From Bacteroidales bacterium UBA1736 (GTDB lineage: Bacteria > Bacteroidota > Bacteroidia > Bacteroidales > UBA932): a stretch of DNA of 8,458 nucleotides. The notes beneath the pieces were generated by a model. The model was not told the DNA's origin. It did not search any database and saw only the letters and a program-made list of their open reading frames with translations. Position numbers and translations under genes: made by a program. This document shows positions 1-6,199 of the stretch, one piece after another. Positions within the stretch are counted from its first letter, which is position 1. Every line of letters starts with the position of its first letter. The DNA lies in the NCBI GenBank assembly GCA_002315825.1, contig DCIC01000078.1, positions 210-8,667 on the forward strand, written 5' to 3'.

Positions 1-24
1 TGGGTTCGAGTCCCACCTGGCACC
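1..24 (+). tRNA. 3' end of a tRNA (partial, possibly tRNA-His)
   Basis: The first bases hold the T-arm and the 3' acceptor strand of a tRNA. A TTCGAGT loop (5-11) is flanked by TGGG (1-4) and CCCAC (12-16), which pair if the missing upstream base is G. The acceptor strand CTGGCAC (17-23) follows, with position 73 being C at base 24. CCA is not encoded, so it would be added after transcription. A C at position 73 is the usual mark of bacterial tRNA-His, where it pairs with an extra G at -1. The anticodon lies outside the window, so the identity is an inference only. Confidence 0.85.
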
Positions 25-27
25 CTC

Positions 28-57
28 AAAATCCCCTCGCTTCGAGGGGATTTTTTT
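28..57 (+). terminator. Intrinsic terminator after the tRNA
   Basis: A perfect 9-bp stem, ATCCCCTCG (31-39) and CGAGGGGAT (43-51), closes a 3-nt loop. The flanking AAA (28-30) and TTT (52-54) can lengthen it, and a run of seven T (51-57) follows directly. This is a textbook rho-independent terminator for the tRNA transcript. It should insulate the downstream transporter operon from tRNA transcription. Confidence 0.92.
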
Positions 58-85
58 GTATGCGGAGCTTTTTTGTATATCTTTG
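55..85 (+). promoter_or_regulatory. Bacteroidota-type promoter of the importer operon
   Basis: TATCTTTG at 78-85 matches the Bacteroidota -7 consensus TAnnTTTG. TTTG at 55-58 matches the -33 element, with 19 bp between the two, which is the spacing known for the primary sigma factor of this phylum. Transcription would start near 90-93, leaving a leader of about 20 nt before the ATG at 112. The -33 element sits in the T-tract of the tRNA terminator, so the two signals share bases. Confidence 0.75.
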
Positions 86-111
86 TAGTTTGTACTTTTA
101 AGGTTTCAATA

Positions 112-1632
112 ATGAAAACTATTCTCAAATTGATTCTGGCCTTTTTACCTCTGTTGTTTATGGGGTCTTGTGCCAAAGAATCTGCAGAACGCGAAGTGAT
201 CAGCTCCGCCCGCGATCTTACTGGAAAATCTGTAGTTGTGTTGTCCGGCAGTGTTCAGGACATATACGTTTCAAATAATCTCTCGGATTGCAATATACTG
301 CGTGTTGACACCGAGGTTGACGCTCTCACAATGATACAGGGAGACAAGGCCTGCGGCACCATAACTTCGGATATAGTATGGGCTATGGTCCGTGATGGAT
401 TCGATGATCTTGTCAGTCTGGATGAGAAAATCAATCCTATGCCGATAGGAATGTGTTTCAAAAAATCAGACACACAGCTCCGAGAGCGTTTCAATGCTTT
501 CTTGAATAAATATATTGAGGAAAATGATATCGACAGCCTGATCGAGGAATGGAAAAACCCCGACTGCGTCAGAGAAATGCCTGATCCTGATGATGTGCAG
601 AATCCCGAAGGCAGCTATTCTTTTGCCGTATGCTGTATTTCTCCACCCTTTACTTTCATCAGGAACGGAGAGGTGTCCGGAGTCGAGGCTGAAATTCTTG
701 CAAAATTCGCAATGAGCGAAAATATGCGCTGGACATTTATGGATGTGGTTTTTTCCGGTCTTATCAATTGCGTACAGTCCGGCAAAGCCGATATCGGTGC
801 TTCAATTATGTGCATCACTCCTGAAAGGCAGCAAAGCGTCGATTTTTCTGATCCCTGGATCGAGGAGTCTTCAGTTCTTGTGATCAATAAAAAGTTTGCC
901 CCGGCCGAGCTTCTGTCCGAAGAAGAAGCCACTGAGTCTGGAATGTTGGAGTCGATAGAAGACAGTCTTGAAAAAAGCCTTGTCAGGGAGAAAAGATATT
1001 TGCTTCTGCTGAAGGGTCTCGAAATTTCCGTACTGATTTCATTGCTTGCCGCCCTGTTTGGTACTATTCTCGGAGCAATACTGTGTTTTTGCTCCATGCA
1101 TCGGAACAAGTTGGTTTCCGGCGGGGCAAACCTGTTCATAGCGTTTATGCGCTGCATGCCTCAGGTCGTTCTGCTGATGATTATGTTCTACATAGTGTTC
1201 GGCAGTTTGAATATCGACGGAAAATGGGTTGCGGTGATTGCGTTCTCGCTGTGTTTTGGCGCATATACCAGCGTCATCTTCCGTACATCCGTAGAAAGTA
1301 TAGACAAAGGCCAGACAGAAGCAGCTCTGTCGATGGGCTTTGGCAAAGTCAGGGCATTTCTGACGATAATCCTTCCCCAGACAATCCAGCGTGCGCTTCC
1401 TGTGTATAAAGGTGAGTTTATCGGACTTGTCAAGGCAACTTCGGTCGTGGGCTACATTGCCGTATCCGACCTGACTAAGGCGGGCGATATCATCCGCAGC
1501 CGCACCTATGAGGCCTTCTTCCCTCTGATTCTGGTCACTGTACTGTATTTCCTCATTATCTGGGTGCTGACAATCGCTCTGAAGTACGTGGAAACAAAGA
1601 CTCAACCCAAACGTAAAAAATTCTTCAAATGA
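112..1632 (+). CDS. Amino-acid-type ABC importer: lipoprotein solute-binding domain fused to permease
   Basis: This 506-residue protein combines the binding and membrane subunits of a polar amino acid importer. Residues 1-20 are a lipoprotein signal ending in a lipobox (FMGSC, Cys20). Residues 35-150 resemble the second lobe and C-terminal helices of SBP_bac_3 proteins, including a DLTGK...GS opening and Asp87 where family members bind the ligand amino group. Residues 167-260 resemble the first lobe, with PPF (178-180) and TPER (236-239), whose Arg normally holds the ligand carboxylate. Thus the lobes appear in reverse order. Residues 296-491 form a HisM/GlnP-like permease with about five membrane helices and the cytoplasmic EAA loop (E403-AA...G409...LP 421-422). 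The basic C-terminus fits a cytoplasmic end. The ATG at 112 is chosen over an in-frame TTG at 73 because the -7 box lies at 78-85 and the signal peptide begins at 112. The stop overlaps the ATPase start (ATGA). The substrate cannot be read from sequence. Confidence 0.9.
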   Translation: MKTILKLILAFLPLLFMGSCAKESAEREVISSARDLTGKSVVVLSGSVQDIYVSNNLSDCNILRVDTEVDALTMIQGDKACGTITSDIVWAMVRDGFDDLVSLDEKINPMPIGMCFKKSDTQLRERFNAFLNKYIEENDIDSLIEEWKNPDCVREMPDPDDVQNPEGSYSFAVCCISPPFTFIRNGEVSGVEAEILAKFAMSENMRWTFMDVVFSGLINCVQSGKADIGASIMCITPERQQSVDFSDPWIEESSVLVINKKFAPAELLSEEEATESGMLESIEDSLEKSLVREKRYLLLLKGLEISVLISLLAALFGTILGAILCFCSMHRNKLVSGGANLFIAFMRCMPQVVLLMIMFYIVFGSLNIDGKWVAVIAFSLCFGAYTSVIFRTSVESIDKGQTEAALSMGFGKVRAFLTIILPQTIQRALPVYKGEFIGLVKATSVVGYIAVSDLTKAGDIIRSRTYEAFFPLILVTVLYFLIIWVLTIALKYVETKTQPKRKKFFK

Positions 1633-2723
1633 TACGAATAGAGCATCTCAAGAAAAAATTCCAGGACAACAATTTCGAGGTCCTCAAGGATGTTAATGCA
1701 GAAATCACTGACGGCGAGATAATCAGTATCATCGGCCCTTCCGGCACGGGAAAAAGCACCTTTCTGCGCTGTATCAACGGCTTGAACACTCCCACTTCCG
1801 GGCATATCTGGATTGACGGTGTTGATGTCACCGATCCTAAGACGGATATGCGTGCCGTGCGTAAAAAGGTGGGTATGGTGTTCCAGAATTTCAACCTTTT
1901 CGATCATTTGTCAGTCCTTGACAACGTGATGGTGGGTCCCATCAAACTTTTGGGAATGAGCCGTAAAGAGGCCGAGGAGCAGGGCCGCAGACTCCTCGCC
2001 CAGGTGGGAATGTCCTCCAAGGCCGAGGCCTTTCCCCGGGAGCTCAGCGGCGGACAGAAACAACGTGTCGCCATTGCCCGCTGTCTGTCGATGCAGCCCA
2101 AGATCATCCTTTTTGACGAGCCCACCTCCGCCCTCGACCCTACAATGGTCACAGAGGTTCTCAGCGTTATTCGCGGTGTAGCCAAACAAGGCATCACTAT
2201 GCTTATCGTAACTCATGAGATGAAATTCGCCCGTGAGGTGTCCACCCGCATCTTCTATATGGACAAGGGAATAATATACGAAGACGGCACACCCGACCAG
2301 ATCTTCGAGAATCCTCAGAATACTTTCACCAAAGTCTTCATCAGACGCATCAGGGCCTATGATTTCCAGATTGAGGATGGAAATTATGACTCAATAGCTC
2401 TATTTGCCGGACTGGAGAATTTCTGCGTGCGTTATGGTCTGAAAGATGACGTGATAGCAAAAATAGATACTCTGGCCAGAAACTCGCTTGACATCTGTTT
2501 CTCCAACAATCCTGCGTCGAAAGGTATAAGATTCAGAGTAACTTACTCCGAAGTCCACCATGAAGTCAAGGTGAAACTCAGGTCAACCACGGATCAGAGA
2601 ACTTTCATCTGCCCCGACACTCCCAGTCCCGCTCTCGAGCAGATCAAACAAAATTGCGACAGGATAAACGAGCGTCTTGAAGACGAGTATCTCAAGCTGA
2701 CTCTTACCTTCAGCACCAAATAA
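1629..2723 (+). CDS. GlnQ-like amino acid ABC transporter ATPase with C-terminal extension
   Basis: This 364-residue cytoplasmic ATPase should power the permease encoded just upstream; the ATGA overlap (1629-1632) implies coupled translation. Residues 1-240 are a complete nucleotide-binding domain of the GlnQ/HisP type: Walker A GPSGTGKST (36-44), Q-loop Gln86, signature LSGGQ (139-143), Walker B ILFDEP (160-165), D-loop SALD (167-170) and switch His196. Family members normally end near residue 240-250, so residues 242-364 are an addition. This part has a helix-rich start (FAGLENFC, 259-266), a central strand region (IRFRVTYSE, 300-308) and a final helix and strand (338-362). The order resembles RsbW-like or HATPase_c_2 domains, but I do not see the Glu and Asn of their ATP site, so a regulatory or structural role is more likely than a second nucleotide site. 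That assignment is inference. The gene ends 2 bp from the convergent ABCG-like gene. Confidence 0.93.
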   Translation: MIRIEHLKKKFQDNNFEVLKDVNAEITDGEIISIIGPSGTGKSTFLRCINGLNTPTSGHIWIDGVDVTDPKTDMRAVRKKVGMVFQNFNLFDHLSVLDNVMVGPIKLLGMSRKEAEEQGRRLLAQVGMSSKAEAFPRELSGGQKQRVAIARCLSMQPKIILFDEPTSALDPTMVTEVLSVIRGVAKQGITMLIVTHEMKFAREVSTRIFYMDKGIIYEDGTPDQIFENPQNTFTKVFIRRIRAYDFQIEDGNYDSIALFAGLENFCVRYGLKDDVIAKIDTLARNSLDICFSNNPASKGIRFRVTYSEVHHEVKVKLRSTTDQRTFICPDTPSPALEQIKQNCDRINERLEDEYLKLTLTFSTK

Positions 2724-2740
2724 CTTTATTTTTTGCTGAA
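2709..2740. terminator. Interrupted hairpin across the convergent gene ends
   Basis: TTCAGCA (2709-2715) is repeated inverted as TGCTGAA (2734-2740). Inside, AAATA (2718-2722) pairs with TATTT (2727-2731) around a 4-nt loop, leaving a 2x2 mismatch. The hairpin spans both stop codons (2721-2723 plus, 2726-2728 minus) and could form in either transcript. No T-tract follows on either strand, so it may mark or protect 3' ends rather than act as a classical terminator. Confidence 0.4.
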
Positions 2741-5596
2741 ATATCTCCCCGGGAAATTGGTCAGCAGCGAGAGTGTGCAGATGCTGCACATCAGCAGCAT
2801 AACTATGATGTTGTACCAAAATGTCTCAAATTCCCAATTCCCGATGATTTTGGTACTGCTGTAGAATGGAGCACGCCCGTTATGAGTGACGGGAGAAAGA
2901 TAAATGAAGCCTGCGGCCGGTACGATATATCCGTCTACGAGCTTGTACATTTCCTCGGCATCGGCATTCACCACATATTTCTCGAGTTGAAGATTGTAAT
3001 TGTCTTTCTTCAACGCTATGATTTCATCCTTGCCGATTTGTGCTATCAGCTCTTCCATCCTTTTGTCGTTGAATGACGTGGCCCTTCGGCTTCGCTTTGA
3101 AAGAATTGACTTTGCCTCATCCAGCACCTTTGTCAGGTCCTCAAAGGAATAATCGCCGCTGTATGCATCCATACCTGTAGTCTCCAGCAGCAGTGGAAGC
3201 GATTTTTGTATAACGTCAAGATATTGGTCCGTGGGCTCTCCCTTCTGCTGTTTGTCCTTCATTGTTTCAAGCTGGGAACGGATCTCATACAGATATGCAC
3301 TCTCGTAGTAGCGGGATTCATATTTTTCCTTGTCGGCGTCAAAGAAATGACACTCATAGTCATTGTCGGCCATATTTGTCACGGCAAGGGCTTCAAATGC
3401 CCAACGAGAGGGGATGCAATCACCGATTATGGGAACATTGGCTGTGTGGCTGTTGGGCGTAAGGTCGGAGAATTCCACCACAAGCCCGCACAGCAGAATC
3501 TGAGGTATCAGCAGAATGGGAATGGTGATGTATATTGCCACAACGCTGCTGAGCCACTGGGAGAGGATCAAACCTATCAGCGCAGCGAGAAGGGCGGTGA
3601 TGAAAAGTATCAGCCACCAGTTCCAGAACAGACTGCTGATGCCCATTATTCCGTTGCCTACAATAATGAAAAGTAAAGTCTGGACAAGAGATACGCCTGC
3701 CATGAATATGATCTTGGACCATATATAACTCTTGTATGACAGCCCAAGGAACTTCTCTCGCTTCAGAAGGGCCTTGTCTTTGATAATTTCTTCGGCGCTG
3801 CCGCTCATCCCGAGGAAGGTGGCGACAATGATAGCCATGAAGAAATATGACACAAGATTCTGGTTGTCCATTATGGAATAGCCTTCAGCAGGGGCATAAC
3901 GAGTCAGAATGGCGCAAATCAAGGCCAGCAGGGGGGCTTCCAGCAAGGTGATCAGAAGCCACTGCTTGTCAGTGAACTTGGCTTTGCAGTTGCGCAGCAG
4001 GAATATCCACATCTGTTTGAGAGCAGAAGGCCTGCGCTGATCTGTCTTGGGGAGTTTCTCAACTTTTTCCTTGTTCTTCGGAGCAGTCTTCAGATACATT
4101 TCGTGCCACTGTTGTGGCGTTTTTTTTCGCTTGTCAGTCAGCTGTCCGTTGTCATCAATTATTTTTTCATCGATAATGGCCAAAATAGTCTCAGAATCGA
4201 TATTGCCGCAGGTGGGGCAGACACTGGTGCTGTAATCGCTGTATCCTGCGGCCTGCTTGAAATATTTAACTGCCTCGACGGGATTGCCGTCAAATACGGG
4301 ATAGCCGCCGACATCGAACAGCCACAGGCGGTCGAACATCTTGAAAATCTCCGACGAAGGCTGATGGATGTTTGTGATTATCAGTCTGCCTTTGTATGCC
4401 TGCTCCCTCAAAAGGTTCATCACAGCTTTTGAATCGGAGGATGACAGACCCGAAGTGGGCTCGTCAAGGAAAAGGACATCCGGCTCGCGGATAAGTTCCA
4501 GGGCGATATTGAGTCTTTTGCGCTGACCTCCGGAAATGAACTTGTTTACGGGAGAACCTGCCTTCAGGTCTTTTGCCGCAATCAGACCGAGGTCGTGTAG
4601 CATAGACAGCACTTTCTGATTCAGGATTTCCTCCGACATACCCTGAAAACACAGCTTGGCAGTATAATAAAGATTCTGATATACAGTGAGATCTTCGATA
4701 AGAAGATCGTCTTGAGGTACGAAACCGATCAGCGCCTTTGCCTCGGGCTCGTCGATGCTGTGACCGTTGATTGTGATTTTTCCTTGCTGGGGGTGCAATG
4801 TGCCGTTAAGCAGGGACAGCAGCGTTGTTTTGCCTGTGCCGCTGCCTCCCATGATGGCGACAAGTTCCCCGCCATAAAGGTTGAATGTGAAATTGTGTAT
4901 TCCTCCCGGCCCGTTATCGTATCTGAAATTAATCTCATTGCCACGGAGTTTCAACTGCGGTTTGTCTCTGTGGGCGGCCTTGAATGGAGTCATGCCGTTG
5001 TAGTAGTAAAGAGGCTGCTCTTCAGCACATTTCACCACGCCGCTACGGAGCCAGGCCATAAAAGAGCCGTTCAATATGGGGACATCGTTGTATTTGAGCT
5101 GGCTCTCCCCCTGATATGAGAAGATGAGGGTGTCATGCTCTTTGAGCAGCAGCAGGCGAATCGTCCCCTTCCCGTAAGGAAGGGTCCTGACGCCGCTGCT
5201 CTCACCCTCAGGCGATACGAAGGCAAGCAGGTCGTTGAAAACATCACCGCTGATTTCGAAGATATCAGCAACTGCCTTGTATTCAGCAGGATCGGTCTGG
5301 GTGTTTGCGGAGCTTATTTCCATGAACCGAAGGACAAAAAGGATTCTGTCCTTGAAAGTCATCTGACTTTTTATCCTTGATGCGATTTCGTTGCACTCCT
5401 TGATGCGGTCCACATTGTCCGCAGACTTGTAGGCAGCGGATTTGTCCTTGTAATATTCAAGGGCTTCCTGTATTTTATTCTCTCCGAAATGATAAGTCAC
5501 GTATTCTTCGAGGATACGTCCGGATTCTTCATTTGCCTGTGCAAAGTCATACATCGCGAACAGGTCCAGAAGGCTTGAAAGAAAAATGTCATTCAT
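2726..5596 (-). CDS. ABCG/White-type ABC transporter, fused ATPase and permease with helical N-terminal domain
   Basis: This 956-residue protein is a single-chain half-transporter of the ABCG (White/PDR) type, in the order ATPase then membrane domain. Residues 1-128 are mostly helical and may be TerB-like; 130-200 look like a small beta-rich domain. The ATPase (about 215-450) shows Walker A GGSGTGKTT (250-258), Q-loop Gln295, signature ISGGQRKR (354-361), Walker B VLFLDEP (374-380) and the ABCG-type switch IHQPSS (410-415, His411). The D-loop reads SGLSS rather than SGLD. CPTCG (460-464) could be half a metal site. Membrane helices lie near 545-565, 581-600, 622-647, 655-680, 684-707 and 925-948; a polar segment of about 215 residues separates the last two. 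An export role is inferred from family; the substrate is unknown. The start at 5596 is chosen because the reading frame stays open to 5974 only by running antisense through the acetyltransferase gene, and a -7 box lies about 37 bp upstream of 5596. Confidence 0.9.
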   Translation of the reverse strand: MNDIFLSSLLDLFAMYDFAQANEESGRILEEYVTYHFGENKIQEALEYYKDKSAAYKSADNVDRIKECNEIASRIKSQMTFKDRILFVLRFMEISSANTQTDPAEYKAVADIFEISGDVFNDLLAFVSPEGESSGVRTLPYGKGTIRLLLLKEHDTLIFSYQGESQLKYNDVPILNGSFMAWLRSGVVKCAEEQPLYYYNGMTPFKAAHRDKPQLKLRGNEINFRYDNGPGGIHNFTFNLYGGELVAIMGGSGTGKTTLLSLLNGTLHPQQGKITINGHSIDEPEAKALIGFVPQDDLLIEDLTVYQNLYYTAKLCFQGMSEEILNQKVLSMLHDLGLIAAKDLKAGSPVNKFISGGQRKRLNIALELIREPDVLFLDEPTSGLSSSDSKAVMNLLREQAYKGRLIITNIHQPSSEIFKMFDRLWLFDVGGYPVFDGNPVEAVKYFKQAAGYSDYSTSVCPTCGNIDSETILAIIDEKIIDDNGQLTDKRKKTPQQWHEMYLKTAPKNKEKVEKLPKTDQRRPSALKQMWIFLLRNCKAKFTDKQWLLITLLEAPLLALICAILTRYAPAEGYSIMDNQNLVSYFFMAIIVATFLGMSGSAEEIIKDKALLKREKFLGLSYKSYIWSKIIFMAGVSLVQTLLFIIVGNGIMGISSLFWNWWLILFITALLAALIGLILSQWLSSVVAIYITIPILLIPQILLCGLVVEFSDLTPNSHTANVPIIGDCIPSRWAFEALAVTNMADNDYECHFFDADKEKYESRYYESAYLYEIRSQLETMKDKQQKGEPTDQYLDVIQKSLPLLLETTGMDAYSGDYSFEDLTKVLDEAKSILSKRSRRATSFNDKRMEELIAQIGKDEIIALKKDNYNLQLEKYVVNADAEEMYKLVDGYIVPAAGFIYLSPVTHNGRAPFYSSTKIIGNWEFETFWYNIIVMLLMCSICTLSLLTNFPGRYFSKK

Positions 5597-5605
5597 GGCT
5601 TTTAG

Positions 5606-5622
5606 AAGATAAAATATATCTT
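5606..5622 (-). repeat. Short inverted repeat in the leader of the ABCG-like gene
   Basis: AAGATA (5606-5611) and TATCTT (5617-5622) form a 6-bp inverted repeat around 5 bases. It lies 10-26 bases upstream of the start codon, in the predicted 5' leader. It could be an operator or a weak AU hairpin near the ribosome entry site, but in such AT-rich DNA it may be chance. Confidence 0.3.
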
Positions 5623-5633
5623 TTCCAAATGGA

Positions 5634-5641
5634 CAAATATA
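5634..5641 (-). promoter_or_regulatory. Predicted -7 element of the ABCG-like gene
   Basis: Read on the minus strand, this is TATATTTG, an exact match to the Bacteroidota -7 consensus TAnnTTTG. Transcription would start near 5627 and give a leader of about 30 nt before the ATG at 5594-5596. I find no TTG at the usual 19-21 bp upstream, so the promoter may be weak or depend on an activator. Confidence 0.5.
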
Positions 5642-5662
5642 TGCAATATTTCCGAAAAATGA

Positions 5663-5670
5663 TATATTTG
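5663..5670 (+). promoter_or_regulatory. Predicted -7 element of the acetyltransferase gene
   Basis: TATATTTG matches TAnnTTTG exactly and ends only 7 bases before the ATG at 5678. Transcription would begin at or within a few bases of the start codon. There is no TTG at the expected -33 position (about 5640-5643), which instead falls against the opposing -7 box. Confidence 0.5.
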
Positions 5671-5677
5671 CGCTACT

Positions 5678-6178
5678 ATGAAGCAAGCACCAGTAATAAT
5701 ACGCCATTCCACCATAGATGACCTGCAGGTTCTTATGCAGCTCTATCGTGAGTCCAGGGAGATAATGCTCTCGTGCGGAGACGTGAACCAGTGGAAAGAA
5801 GGATATCCTTCGGAAGAGATTGTCCGCAAGGATATCGAGAGTGGAAACGGGTATTGTGTCGAAGAAGGCGGAAAAATTATTGGTGCCTTTGCCTTTATCA
5901 CCGGTGATGATCCGACATACAAAGTGATCGAGGGAGCGTGGACGGATGACAGCCAGCCGTATGGCACCATTCATCGCCTTGGAAGTTTCAAGTCATCAAA
6001 GGGTGTTGCTGCAGCTTGTTTTGACTGGTGCTGGAACCAAATTCATAATCTTCGTATTGATACTCACGAGGATAATGTGATAATGCGTCACTGTATTGAG
6101 AAGGGGGGCTTTTGCTTTTGCGGCATAATTCATCTTCTCAACGGTGATCCCAGACTGGCCTATCAGAAGGTATTATAG
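5678..6178 (+). CDS. GNAT family N-acetyltransferase
   Basis: This 166-residue cytoplasmic protein has the layout of a GNAT acetyltransferase, which transfers acetyl from acetyl-CoA to an amine. The N-terminus (VIIRHSTIDDLQVLMQLY, 6-23) is the typical first strand and helix. GGKIIGAFAFI (64-74) gives the central strands. The IHRLGSF segment near 98-104 is followed by SSKGVAAACFDWC, the acetyl-CoA loop and helix, although this loop is poorer in glycine than the RxxGxG/A consensus. RIDTHEDNVIMRHCIEKGGF (125-144) is the usual C-terminal strand and helix, with Asn at the conserved position. The substrate is unknown. The family alignment supports the ATG at 5678, although the -7 box then allows almost no leader. 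It is divergent from the ABCG-like gene and ends 21 bp before the stop of the convergent glycosidase. No clear terminator is visible in that gap. Confidence 0.9.
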   Translation: MKQAPVIIRHSTIDDLQVLMQLYRESREIMLSCGDVNQWKEGYPSEEIVRKDIESGNGYCVEEGGKIIGAFAFITGDDPTYKVIEGAWTDDSQPYGTIHRLGSFKSSKGVAAACFDWCWNQIHNLRIDTHEDNVIMRHCIEKGGFCFCGIIHLLNGDPRLAYQKVL

Positions 6179-6199
6179 GAAACTGCTGCTCATTATGGC

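Larger units (their letters stand above)
5634..5670. repeat. Inverted repeat formed by the two divergent -7 boxes
   Basis: CAAATATAT (5634-5642) and ATATATTTG (5662-5670) are perfect 9-bp inverted copies separated by 19 bp. Each arm contains the -7 octamer of one divergent gene. The symmetry may only reflect two back-to-back promoters with the same octamer, or it may be a binding site for a dimeric regulator. Confidence 0.5.

Noticed and set aside
1..24. tRNA 3' end as an integration site for a mobile element
   Set aside because: I see no second copy of the tRNA end in the window and no integrase; the genes next to it are ordinary transport genes.
73..111. In-frame TTG at 73 as start of the importer gene
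   Set aside because: The -7 promoter box lies at 78-85, inside this extension, and the extra residues precede a normal lipoprotein signal that starts at the ATG at 112.
1039..1605. 188-codon minus-strand frame opposite the permease
   Set aside because: It is antisense to conserved membrane helices and the EAA loop, is rich in His, Gln and Cys, and shows no family features.
3206..3676. 156-codon plus-strand frame opposite the ABCG-like membrane domain
   Set aside because: It mirrors the codon pattern of the real gene, has no promoter or plausible start, and its translation is not protein-like.
5597..5974. Start of the ABCG-like gene at 5974, giving a protein of 1082 residues
   Set aside because: The extension is antisense to a well-supported acetyltransferase and spans both divergent promoter boxes; its sequence is low in recognisable structure.
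6179..6199. Terminator between the acetyltransferase and the glycosidase
   Set aside because: The 21-bp gap has no stable stem or T-tract on either strand; the CCTAT/ATAGG pair nearby (about 6159-6179) is too short to support a call.
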